This document shows positions 7,849 through 16,279 of a stretch of DNA of 64,000 bases, piece after piece. The notes beneath the pieces are model-generated. The model was not told the origin of the DNA. It did not search any database and worked only from the letters and a program-made list of their open reading frames with translations. The DNA is from CBDBCU01 sp965203435. GTDB lineage: Bacteria; Chloroflexota; Dehalococcoidia; Lucifugimonadales; UBA3495. Position numbers and translations under genes: made by a program. Positions within the stretch are counted from its first letter, which is position 1. Each line of letters opens with the position of its first letter. The stretch lies in assembly GCA_965203435.1 (NCBI GenBank), contig CBDBCU010000004.1:111241-175240 (forward strand), written 5' to 3'.

Positions 7849-8252
7849 TGGAACAGACCCGCCTCCACCAGTTTTGCCATGACTTCCGCCTGGCTGCCGG
7901 TATCCCCGCCGCCGTCAATGTCCACCCACTGCTGGCGGGCGTCGGTGGCGGCGAAATTAACCCCCTCCGTATCGTGAAACCAGATGCTGACCCGGCCGCC
8001 GTGGGCGTAATCCCAATAAGCGGAAAGACGACCTTCCGGGGAACACGCCAGATCAATCCGGTTCAGCGGCTCGACGGCATCCACCCGGCGGAAAAACGCC
8101 CAAAACCCCAGGGCGCTCTCCAAAGTCAGCGGTACATCCCCCGGCTCCAAATCGGCATCCGAGGCAAAGTAAGCCAGCCGCCGGGCCAAGGCCGGGCAGC
8201 CCCGCGCCGTCAGGGCGGCGCCGATTTCGTCCAGGGTGGCGGGGTAAGGCAT
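7770..8252 (-). CDS. A-module protein, copy 4 (unknown function)
   Basis: 160 residues, the longest A copy: a four-residue insertion (DAVEPLNRIDLACSPEG against DSEGRAFTGCSPEG in copy 3) precedes the GRLSAYWDYAHGGRVSIWFH strand pair. Conserved N-terminus and C-terminal KLVEAGLFQWHQE. Its length change does not disturb the 79-base overlap with B, which supports the overlap as a fixed design. Confidence 0.8.
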   Translation of the reverse strand: MPYPATLDEIGAALTARGCPALARRLAYFASDADLEPGDVPLTLESALGFWAFFRRVDAVEPLNRIDLACSPEGRLSAYWDYAHGGRVSIWFHDTEGVNFAATDARQQWVDIDGGGDTGSQAEVMAKLVEAGLFQWHQETPESKNWRANTTLPDTAGVGT

Positions 8253-8279
8253 GGTTAAACTTCCTTTGGCCCGGGTTGA

Positions 8280-8720
8280 CTAGCCGGCGGGATAGACTTC
8301 CGCCGGGCTGACGGCTTGGGCCAGGGCTTGGGCGGCTCGCGCCTTGTCCGCCGCCAAGCCATAGATGCCGGTATGGGATGGGTCGCGGCCATCGCCCAAG
8401 TTGACGAACCGAATTTCCAGGTTCAGGTTTTGCCGACAGCGGTCAACAGCATCGCCCACGCTCAACACTCCGAAATGCCCGGTAGGGGCCATGCGGAAAC
8501 CTTTATCCCGCAGGGTTTGCCGCACTCCGGCCAACTGAACATCCCGGTCGGCCGGGTGGAAATGTTCCAGCCAGTTGGTGGACAAGTAGGTTTCCTGTTC
8601 CCGGAGGATAAAGGCATCGGACAAGACTTTCCCGTCCTCCCTTAGGTGACGACCCCGGCAGTATCGGGCGACATGGTGCCAAGTTGCCAGTTCTTGCCGT
8701 CCGCGGTTTCCTGATTCCAC
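8280..8720 (-). CDS. B-module protein, copy 5 (unknown function)
   Basis: 146 residues from a GTG at 8720. A clear mosaic: the N-terminal half equals copy 3 and the C-terminal half (GHFGVLSVGDAVDRCRQNLN to the end) equals copy 1 apart from a few residues. The breakpoint falls near DKGFRMA, around residue 76. The gene stays fully open. Confidence 0.8.
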   Translation of the reverse strand: MESGNRGRQELATWHHVARYCRGRHLREDGKVLSDAFILREQETYLSTNWLEHFHPADRDVQLAGVRQTLRDKGFRMAPTGHFGVLSVGDAVDRCRQNLNLEIRFVNLGDGRDPSHTGIYGLAADKARAAQALAQAVSPAEVYPAG

Positions 8721-9112
8721 TGGAACAACCCCGCTTCTACCAATTTTTCAGCCACTACCGCCAGGCTGCCGGCGTTGCCGCCGTCAACCTTGACCCACTG
8801 CCCGTCAGCGCCTTTAGCGGCGAACCGGACCTGCTGGTCATCCACGAACCAGAGGCTGACGCCGCGCTGGTCGTCAAAATCCCATTCCACGCAAAGCCAG
8901 CCCTCCGGGGAGCAGCCGGTAAACGCCCGCCCCTCCGAATCCACCCGGCGGAAAAACGCCCAAAACCCCAAGGCGCTCGCCAAAGTCAGCGGTACATCCC
9001 CCGGCTCCAAGTCCGCATCCGAGGCAAAGTAAGCCAGCCGCCGGGCCAGAGCCGGGTAGCCCCGCGCCGTCAGGGCGGCGCCGATTTCGTCAATAGTGGC
9101 GGGGTAAGGCAT
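8642..9112 (-). CDS. A-module protein, copy 5 (first in array; unknown function)
   Basis: 156 residues. It starts 17 bases after the stop of the restriction endonuclease gene, so the array is transcribed with the restriction-modification genes. Sequence as copy 3 from SEGRAFTGCSPEGWLC onward, but with FWAFFRRVDSE like copies 2 and 4 just before. The spacer before its ATG (CAGGACGATTAACT) differs from the other inter-unit spacers, marking the array edge. Confidence 0.8.
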   Translation of the reverse strand: MPYPATIDEIGAALTARGYPALARRLAYFASDADLEPGDVPLTLASALGFWAFFRRVDSEGRAFTGCSPEGWLCVEWDFDDQRGVSLWFVDDQQVRFAAKGADGQWVKVDGGNAGSLAVVAEKLVEAGLFQWNQETADGKNWQLGTMSPDTAGVVT

Positions 9113-9128
9113 AGTTAATCGTCCTGAG

Positions 9129-9884
9129 TTAGGGTTTGTTCAACCGCGGCTTGCGCCCTTTGGCCGAGGTGTACCGCACCAACGCGGGCCAGTCAATAAG
9201 GCTAGCCGCATCACAGAAGTTCAGAGAGAACTCCAGGGAAAACCGGTTGATGACGGCTACATAATCCACCTCGAACCGCTCACTGCGCCGCTTGGCGTCG
9301 TGGCCGATGGGTTCGATGATGCGGGTATAAAGTTCATCGTCGTTGGAAATCAACTCCCAAAACTCCTGCCCGCAAATCTTAATGTAGCCCCGCTTTTGGG
9401 GTCGGGTATCGCGACCGTAGCAACACCCGTTCACGGTGACAATATCCATACCCGGATTGCGTTCCGCCACTTGCAGAGCGGCATACTCGAAGTTTTGCCG
9501 CAACTCAGCAAGCTGGTCTTTGTTGCCCCAATTGGGGCCAGACTTGATTTGCACGATGTAATAGGAGTCGTCCTTGACGAACTCCAAGTCGATCCCCGGG
9601 TGCTGGTCGGGGAATACGTCCAGCGTTTCCAATGCCACGAAACGGGCCAGTCCCTCGAGGAACTTGCCAAATAGGGTTTCCTCCTGGGAACTCAGGTAGG
9701 CGTCCAACAAGGACTTGACCAGGTCGGAGACCGTGATGAGGTTCTTGCTCTTGAACAAGTAGGGGTTCTTGAGCAACAACTTCTCCAGAGTCAGATTGTT
9801 GAGACGCTCCAACCGCTTGTCGTGAAAGTCGCCAATGTTGGCCGCGACGTAAGTGGTGATTTGCGCGTCGGTAATCGAATTCAT
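9129..9884 (-). CDS. PmeII-like type II restriction endonuclease
   Basis: 251 residues. The catalytic core of the PD-(D/E)XK fold is visible: D99 in HPGIDLEF, then YYIVQIKSGPNWGN with Q112-x-K114, the QxK variant known in several type II enzymes. The GPNWGNKDQ stretch and the general layout are those I associate with PmeII-family enzymes; the recognition site cannot be read from the sequence. The start ATG overlaps the stop of the methyltransferase by 4 bases, so translation is coupled and the methylase is made first. Confidence 0.75.
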   Translation of the reverse strand: MNSITDAQITTYVAANIGDFHDKRLERLNNLTLEKLLLKNPYLFKSKNLITVSDLVKSLLDAYLSSQEETLFGKFLEGLARFVALETLDVFPDQHPGIDLEFVKDDSYYIVQIKSGPNWGNKDQLAELRQNFEYAALQVAERNPGMDIVTVNGCCYGRDTRPQKRGYIKICGQEFWELISNDDELYTRIIEPIGHDAKRRSERFEVDYVAVINRFSLEFSLNFCDAASLIDWPALVRYTSAKGRKPRLNKP

Positions 9885-10720
9885 ACCGCCATCCTCTCCT
9901 GCTGCCCCAACCGCTCCCGCAGGCTGTCGTAGTAGGGCGGGTACAGCTCAATGCCGATGACGCTGCGCCCCTTGTCCAGGGCGGCAAAGGCGGTGGTGCC
10001 GGAGCCGATGAACGGATCCAGCACTACATCCCCCGGGTCGGTGAACAGGTCAATGAACCATTCCGGCAGCCAGTAGGGAAAGACAGCGCTGTGATTGCGG
10101 TTGCCGCACTCGGTAGCCCGGTGCAGGACATTGGTGGGATAGACCCTATCCCGCCCCAGCCAGTTGGATACTTTCTTGCCGAAACCGCTGCCCACTTTGG
10201 ACTCGTCCCGAATCAAGTCGGTTTCGCTCAAGTTGTGCATCCGATTATCGTACCAGTCGCCCACCGGCACCATCACCGCCTCTTGATTCATCTTGAACTG
10301 CCGCTGCTTGTTGAATTGCAGCAGCCGCTCCCAGGAATCCCGGAATCGGTTGGGCCACTTGCCGGGATAGCAGTTTTTCTTGTGCCAGACGAACTCCTCC
10401 GTCCAGAGCCAACCCTGCTTTCGCAGGGCCAGGATCAGCTCGAGGACATAGGTGTGCCGTTCCCCGTTGACCGCCCGCTCCTTGATGTTCAGGATAAAGG
10501 TGCCGGTGGGTTTCAGCGTCCGGCGCAGCTCGGCGGCAATGGGCAGAAACCACTCTACATAGTCGTCGGGCTTAATCCCCCCGTAGGTAGTGGCCCGCTG
10601 GTCGGCATAGGGCGGCGAGGTTACTACCAAGTCCACGGACTCAGTAGCGACCTTGCCCAACTCGACGCGGCAATCGCCGCGGAGTAGGGTTACTTGGGGT
10701 GTTGCCAGGGCGTTAACCAT
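9881..10720 (-). CDS. Site-specific DNA methyltransferase (beta class, N4-cytosine or N6-adenine)
   Basis: 279 residues. The catalytic motif IV TSPPY is at residues 34-38 and the AdoMet-binding motif LDPFIGSGTTA lies near residue 247, in the order IV, target recognition, I that defines beta-class enzymes. TSPPY with Ser is more usual for N4-methylcytosine than DPPY, but this does not settle the product. The central 120 residues would hold the target recognition domain. It begins 2 bases after the stop of the 109-residue gene and is followed by the endonuclease with a 4-base overlap, so this is a standard type II restriction-modification pair. Confidence 0.92.
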   Translation of the reverse strand: MVNALATPQVTLLRGDCRVELGKVATESVDLVVTSPPYADQRATTYGGIKPDDYVEWFLPIAAELRRTLKPTGTFILNIKERAVNGERHTYVLELILALRKQGWLWTEEFVWHKKNCYPGKWPNRFRDSWERLLQFNKQRQFKMNQEAVMVPVGDWYDNRMHNLSETDLIRDESKVGSGFGKKVSNWLGRDRVYPTNVLHRATECGNRNHSAVFPYWLPEWFIDLFTDPGDVVLDPFIGSGTTAFAALDKGRSVIGIELYPPYYDSLRERLGQQERMAV

Positions 10721-10722
10721 GG

Positions 10723-11052
10723 CTAAACGCTCAGGTGGAGCATAATGGTCTCCGTGCCGTAAGCTTTCCGAAAGGGCAGTTTCTCGATGTCCCGGATCAG
10801 AGCGACCCGGTCGACATAGCTGAGGTTCCGTTGGCTAGCCCAGCCGTTGGCCCGGTTAATCAAGCCCCCCTTCTCAAACTCGTAGAACGCGTTGCCGAAC
10901 CCGCCATACCCGTCCCAGAAAGCATTTTCGGGGTCGACAATGGATTCCAAGCCGACTTCCGGGTTCTCGATAAGGTCACGCATAAAGGCGTACATCCGTT
11001 CCCCAGGATAACCCAGGTACTCGATGTTGACCACGCCGATGGACAGGCTCAT
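10723..11052 (-). CDS. Unknown 109-residue protein heading the restriction-modification operon
   Basis: Strong ribosome site (GAGGAGG) before the ATG at 11052. No family recognised. It begins MSLSIGVVNIEYLGYPGERM, has an aromatic and glycine-rich centre (ENAFWDGYGGFGNAFYEFEK) and ends in an alpha/beta stretch. No helix-turn-helix is apparent, so it is not an obvious controller (C) protein, although its first position in the operon and the dyad-rich promoter upstream would suit one. An antirestriction partner or an accessory specificity factor are alternatives. Confidence 0.65.
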   Translation of the reverse strand: MSLSIGVVNIEYLGYPGERMYAFMRDLIENPEVGLESIVDPENAFWDGYGGFGNAFYEFEKGGLINRANGWASQRNLSYVDRVALIRDIEKLPFRKAYGTETIMLHLSV

Positions 11053-11065
11053 ATCCTTACCTCCT

Positions 11066-11116
11066 CAAGGTTAAACCTTGACGGTCCTTTTAACGGACCG
11101 ACCGCAAGCCTGTCAA
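11066..11116 (-). promoter_or_regulatory. Operator-like promoter of the restriction-modification / A-B operon
   Basis: Minus-strand -35 TTGACA (11111-11116), 17-bp spacer, -10 TTAAAA (11088-11093). A dyad CGGTCC-N7-GGACCG (11082-11100) brackets the -10 exactly. A second dyad, CAAGGTT-A-AACCTTG (11066-11080), covers the likely transcription start and ends just before the ribosome site. Two side-by-side dyads on a core promoter are the usual layout for tight repression. Confidence 0.65.
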
Positions 11117-11193
11117 CGGTCCATGCGTCATCAATTTCCCGCTATTTTCCCTGTTTTCGGCACTTTACGGCCCGGTCAATCAATCCCGCCCCC

Positions 11194-11778
11194 CTACACC
11201 GCTACCAGGCCCAGGCTGCCCTTTACCGCGTCCACCGCCCGCGCAAACTCTGCGTCGGTCAGGGCCGGCTGCATATTGCCCAGGTCGATGCGGGGGATAA
11301 TGTCCACCCAGGAGGTGCAGCCGCCGTATTCTTTCAGCCAGGGGACGGTGGCCGGCTGTGCCAATTTATAAACCCGCAGCAGCAGGATGGACAGCGGCAG
11401 CATCGGTTTCCAATGCAGGCGCGCCTGGGCATAGGCATCGGTCCAAATGTGATGCGGGGCCAGCTCGGACACCCGTTCCGGTTCGGATACCTCGAGGATT
11501 TCCTCGGCCCGGGCCCAGTGGGACAAGGTAAGGGCCTCGGTTTGCGGCCGGTCGGCCAGCAGTTGGGCCAAGGCCGGCTGCCGGGCCGGTTTCAGCAGGT
11601 CGGCCCGCTGATGTTCATAGGTGGGATAAAGCAGAAACTCCCGGTGGATGACCCGAAAGTCTTTGCCGGTTTCGTGGATGCCGCCCTTGCGGAGCAGCAG
11701 GATTTGCTCGCCCCGGGCCAGGGCGTCCAAGGTAACAGCCCACTCTTTCAGGGCAATTTGGCAGCGTTCCGGCAGCAT
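11194..11778 (-). CDS. DUF1802 family protein
   Basis: 194 residues from the ATG at 11778 (AGGAGA upstream); a longer frame to 11880 has no ribosome site. The N-terminus LPERCQIALKEWAVTLDALA, then GEQILLLRKGGIHE and FLLYPTYEHQ match DUF1802, a widespread bacterial family of unknown function. Predicted cytoplasmic. It is divergent to nothing and follows a repeat cluster. A TGnTAAAAT extended -10 lies at 11825-11833. Confidence 0.8.
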   Translation of the reverse strand: MLPERCQIALKEWAVTLDALARGEQILLLRKGGIHETGKDFRVIHREFLLYPTYEHQRADLLKPARQPALAQLLADRPQTEALTLSHWARAEEILEVSEPERVSELAPHHIWTDAYAQARLHWKPMLPLSILLLRVYKLAQPATVPWLKEYGGCTSWVDIIPRIDLGNMQPALTDAEFARAVDAVKGSLGLVAV

Positions 11779-11824
11779 AATCGGCTTTCTCCTGTAGTCG
11801 GAATTAGGGGAATAATGCCGGGCT

Positions 11825-11833
11825 ATTTTAGCA
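11825..11833 (-). promoter_or_regulatory. Extended -10 promoter for the DUF1802 gene
   Basis: On the minus strand TGCTAAAAT: TAAAAT at 11825-11830 preceded by TG one base away. It lies about 47 bp before the ATG at 11778. No good -35 is seen, which is usual for extended -10 promoters. Confidence 0.45.
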
Positions 11834-11884
11834 CATATCGGGCAAGGGTATATAGCGCCGTCCTTCCCATCCCCCATCAATCCC

Positions 11885-12100
11885 GCCCACTACCGTCATT
11901 CCCGCCGCCCGCCACCGTCATCCCCGCCGCCCCTACCGTCATTCCCGCGTAAGCGGGAATCCCGAACGGTACTGCCTTATGCCGCCGCAACCTTGACAAG
12001 CAACTGCGGGATTCCCGCTTACGCGGGAATGACGGTAACAAACGGCAATGCCCTTTTTGACCGTCCGCGGGATTCCCGCTTACGCGGGAATGACGGTAGG
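11885..12100. repeat. ATTCCC/GGGAAT MITE cluster
   Basis: One full element (about 11936-12038): outer arms ACCGTCATTCCCGCGTAAGC and its inverse about 45 bp apart, with interior GAACGGTACTGCCTTATGCC shared with other copies. A single reversed arm follows at about 12067-12098, and degenerate fragments (ACCGTCATTCCCGCC) precede it. No gene in this gap. Confidence 0.85.
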
Positions 12101-12142
12101 TCAGCCGGGAATGGCGGCGGTAATGTGCGGCATATCTCCGCC

Positions 12143-12565
12143 CTACTCAATCCAGAAGTGGGGGTTCCAGGCAATTTCCCAGAGGTAGCCCTCCGGGTCG
12201 GCGAAGTAGCCGGAATAGCCGCCCCAGAAAGTATCCTGCGCCGCCTTGACCAGGGCCGCCCCGGCCGCGACCGCCACCGCCAGCAGTTCGTCCACTTCCC
12301 CCTTGCTGCGGACATTGTGCGCCAGGGTTACGCCGCAAAAACCGCCGCCATCGGCCGCGGCCGCGCCCTCTCCGGCCGGCCAACCCACATCGGCCGCCAG
12401 GGCATCCCGGGGATACAAGGCCAGCCAAGTCCCCTTGTTCTGGAAAAAGGCGATGGATTCGGTGTTTTCGTCAAAGAGGGGCAAGCCCAACCCGTCCCGG
12501 TAAAAGGCCACCATCCGGGGCAAATCCGCCACCCCCAGGGTAATAATGCTAATCCGCGGCTCCAT
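12143..12565 (-). CDS. VOC / glyoxalase superfamily protein
   Basis: 140 residues from the ATG at 12565. The beta-alpha-beta-beta-beta repeats of the vicinal oxygen chelate fold are visible: ITLGVADLPRMVAFYRDGLG at the start, then SIAFFQNKGTWLALYP, a GVTLAHNV strand and GYFADPEGYLWEIAWNP at the end. Such proteins include metal-dependent dioxygenases, glyoxalases and resistance proteins; the second half retains the Glu of WEIAWNP. Substrate unknown. Confidence 0.87.
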   Translation of the reverse strand: MEPRISIITLGVADLPRMVAFYRDGLGLPLFDENTESIAFFQNKGTWLALYPRDALAADVGWPAGEGAAAADGGGFCGVTLAHNVRSKGEVDELLAVAVAAGAALVKAAQDTFWGGYSGYFADPEGYLWEIAWNPHFWIE

Positions 12566-12583
12566 ATTCCGTCCTTTATTATT

Positions 12584-12700
12584 TACATGGATAGACAGGA
12601 TAAACAGGATTTTGGGGTCTGCCGGGTAGGTTGTTTCCTTTCCCGAAACAAATCTACTCAACAGACAAACAAATCCTGTCTATCCTGTTCATCCATGTTA
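12584..12700. repeat. CATGGATAGAC inverted-repeat element, copy 2
   Basis: Arms ACATGGATAGACAGGATAAA and (reverse) AATCCTGTCTATCCTGTTCA enclose about 60 bp. The right arm includes the stop codon of the TatD gene and the left arm ends 19 bp before the VOC start codon, so the element is the whole spacer between two genes on the same strand. Confidence 0.85.
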
Positions 12701-13528
12701 GAATCCGTCCAAACCCAGCAGGCCGGCCAGGTTGCGGGTGGTGGTTTCCGCCACTTCGGCCAGGGATACGCCTTTCAGGTCGGCCAGGCATTGGGCTACT
12801 TCCCGGATATGCCGCGGCTCCGTCCAGTTATGGCGGTATTTCTTAAAGGGCTGGGGATAGGTGTCGGTTTCCAGCACGATGTTGTCCAGGGGGATGGCTT
12901 TAATCGTTTCCTGCAACTCCGGCAGGCGGGTCAACGGCCGGGCCAGGGATAGGAAAAAACCGCCATCAATGGCCGCCCGAGCCGTAGCGGCATCCCCCTG
13001 AAAATAGTGCATCACCCCGCCCACTTCGTCGGCGCCCTCCTCCCGCAGGGTACGAAAAACCTCCGGATGGGATTCCCGGGAGTGAAAGATGACCGGCAGT
13101 TTCAGGCTGCGGGCCAGCCTTATCTGTTCCCGAAACACCTGATCCTGCACCGGATAGGGCGGCGAATCCGGCATAAAGTCCAAGCCGATTTCGCTGATGC
13201 AGACCACTTTGGCATTATCCCGGGCCAGGTTTTCCAGTTCGGCATAGGCCGCGGCATCGATGGGCTGATGGGCTTCCATAGGATGAATGCCCACGCCGGC
13301 ATAAAACTGCGGATATTCCGCCGTCATCCGAATGCAGTCCCGGGTGGTTTCCAGGGTAGTGCCGGCGCAGACGATAAAGCCGATGCCGGCGGCGTCCGCC
13401 CGTTGCAGGATGCCGGGCCAATCGGCCGGCCCATACTGGTTCAGATGGGTATGGGCATCGCCAAAGACAAAGTTATCCGGGGCCGGCCCATACAGGTCGG
13501 CATCCCAGGCGGCGTTAGCGTCGGTCAT
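12698..13528 (-). CDS. TatD family metal-dependent hydrolase / DNase
   Basis: 276 residues, ribosome site GGAGG before the ATG. TatD hallmarks: DAHTHL near residue 25 (two metal His), GVGIHPMEAHQP, the conserved ISEIGLDF strand, LPVIFHSRE, and a late LETDTYPQP with the catalytic Asp. TatD proteins are TIM-barrel nucleases of the amidohydrolase superfamily acting in DNA repair or turnover. The final domain (KYRHNWTEPRHIREVAQCLA) is typical. The stop codon lies in the repeat element at 12584-12700. Confidence 0.9.
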   Translation of the reverse strand: MTDANAAWDADLYGPAPDNFVFGDAHTHLNQYGPADWPGILQRADAAGIGFIVCAGTTLETTRDCIRMTAEYPQFYAGVGIHPMEAHQPIDAAAYAELENLARDNAKVVCISEIGLDFMPDSPPYPVQDQVFREQIRLARSLKLPVIFHSRESHPEVFRTLREEGADEVGGVMHYFQGDAATARAAIDGGFFLSLARPLTRLPELQETIKAIPLDNIVLETDTYPQPFKKYRHNWTEPRHIREVAQCLADLKGVSLAEVAETTTRNLAGLLGLDGF

Positions 13529-13584
13529 AATCCTCCGGCCAGGTTCGGAAATAGTTGGCTCCCCTATGGTTATGGGCTATTCCA

Positions 13585-14083
13585 TCCGCTCATCCTGAAC
13601 TTGTTGAAGGATGAATCCCCTCACAACAGGACAGGGCGGAAATAATTGGCGGGTACATATATACTACCCGAGTATAGGCGGCGTCAACCGTCATTCCGTC
13701 ATTCCCGCGTAGGCGGGAATCCCGCGGCCCTTTTCTACCGTCATTCCCGCGTAAGCGGGAATTCCGCGGTGGCTTGCCAAGACTGCGGCATTATAAGGCA
13801 GTATCGTCGGGATTCCCGCTTACGCGGGAATGACGGTAAAGGGCGGGGCGGCCGGTAGTGGGGTGGGGATGGCGGCAGGCAACCGTCGGGATTCCCGCTT
13901 ACGCGGGAATGACGGTAAAGGGCGGGGCGGCCGGTAGTGGGGTGGGGATGGCGGCAGGCAACCGTCGGGATTCCCGCTTGCGCGGGAATGACGGTAAGGC
14001 AAGGGCGGGCCGCCGGTAGTGGGGCGGGAATGACGGCAGGCAACCACTGGATTCCCGCTTACGCGGGAATGACGGTAGGGGGG
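13585..14083. repeat. Repeat-filled gap upstream of thiC (REP plus MITE array)
   Basis: No gene here. It holds a CATCCTGAACTTGTTGAAGG REP (about 13590-13614), a short dyad TATACT-N5-AGTATA (13660-13676), and ATTCCC/GGGAAT arms at about 13688, 13739-13838, 13888, 13968 and 14049. The last three form a direct array of about 80 bp period with a GC-rich spacer (GGGCGGGGCGGCCGGTAGTG). Confidence 0.85.
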
Positions 14084-14104
14084 CGCGGAATGAAATTCCC
14101 CCTG

Positions 14105-14133
14105 TTGACAACCTTTCCCCACCGCCCTACAAT
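14105..14133 (+). promoter_or_regulatory. Sigma70-type promoter of the thiC riboswitch transcript
   Basis: TTGACA (14105-14110), 17-bp spacer, TACAAT (14128-14133). The predicted start near 14140 lies about 25 bases before the riboswitch. Confidence 0.75.
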
Positions 14134-14164
14134 GGTTTGCGATTAACAATTTAACGGCCAAGGC

Positions 14165-14266
14165 ACGTAGGGGAGCTGGGTTGAGCCGGGCTGAGAGGGC
14201 GGCCGAATCAAGGGATGCCGCCGACCCTTACGAACCTGATCCGGGTAATGCCGGCGCAGGGAAGCG
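14165..14266 (+). ncRNA. TPP riboswitch (THI element)
   Basis: Carries the conserved blocks of the thiamin pyrophosphate aptamer in order: GGGAGCT, GCTGAGAGGG, ACCCTTACGAACCTGATC and CGGGTAATGCCGGCGCAGGG. It precedes thiC, the most common target. Binding of TPP is expected to lower thiC expression. Confidence 0.97.
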
Positions 14267-14298
14267 GCGCTTCTTTATTGGGCTTTTCACAAGATGAA

Positions 14299-14336
14299 GT
14301 CGCCAGGCTCCTGGCCGTGGCGGCTTTATTTATTTT
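14299..14336 (+). terminator. Terminator-like hairpin between riboswitch and thiC
   Basis: GTCGCCA pairs with TGGCGGC around an inner perfect GCCAGG-CT-CCTGGC hairpin, followed by TTTATTTATTTT. It ends directly before the thiC ribosome site (GCGGAGG). This is the likely expression platform; a weaker GAAGC-GGC-GCTTC hairpin plus TTTATT at 14261-14278 could be a competing partner. Confidence 0.7.
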
Positions 14337-14351
14337 AGCGGAGGTTTGACG

Positions 14352-16115
<1,764 letters not shown>

Positions 16116-16150
16116 GGGCGGGAGCGGCGATTCCCGTCCGTAGGGAAACC

Positions 16151-16248
16151 CGTTCATCCTGAACATCGTTGAAGGATGAACGGGGCGGCCGGTTCCCGCC
16201 CGTAGGGAAACTGCCTAATTGCCCGCCCTCTTTAACCGGAGGGCGGGC
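16151..16248. terminator. REP and hairpin after thiC
   Basis: A REP (GTTCATCCTGAACATCGTTG, about 16151-16181) is followed by a 10-bp stem GCCCGCCCTC / GAGGGCGGGC (16221-16248). There is no T-run, so this may be a factor-assisted stop or simply a stable 3' end for the thiC message. Confidence 0.5.
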
Positions 16249-16279
16249 GTTACCCCCAAGACACGCCGGAGGCTGAAAA

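Larger units (their letters stand above)
4824..9118 (-). repeat. Five tandem copies of a ~860-bp two-gene (A-B) unit
   Basis: Unit boundaries, taken at the A start codons, are 5659, 6522, 7380, 8252 and 9112, giving periods of 863, 858, 872 and 860 bp. Each unit holds one A gene (156-160 codons) overlapping one B gene (146 codons in every copy), and units are separated by about 25-27 conserved bases carrying the ribosome site for the next A. Copies 3 and 5 are almost identical over several hundred bases while others diverge, so the array has been homogenised in patches. Confidence 0.95.

Noticed and set aside
5186..9112. Programmed -1 frameshift joining each A to its B
   Set aside because: B lies in the -1 frame of A, but no slippery heptamer is seen near the A stops, and a start codon is kept at the same place in all five B genes.
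10723..11052. Controller (C) protein of the restriction system
   Set aside because: No helix-turn-helix can be seen in the 109 residues; only position supports it.
12067..12098. Rho-independent terminators at every ATTCCC/GGGAAT arm
   Set aside because: Stems are strong but lack T-runs and occur in both orientations in many places, so repeats are the better description.
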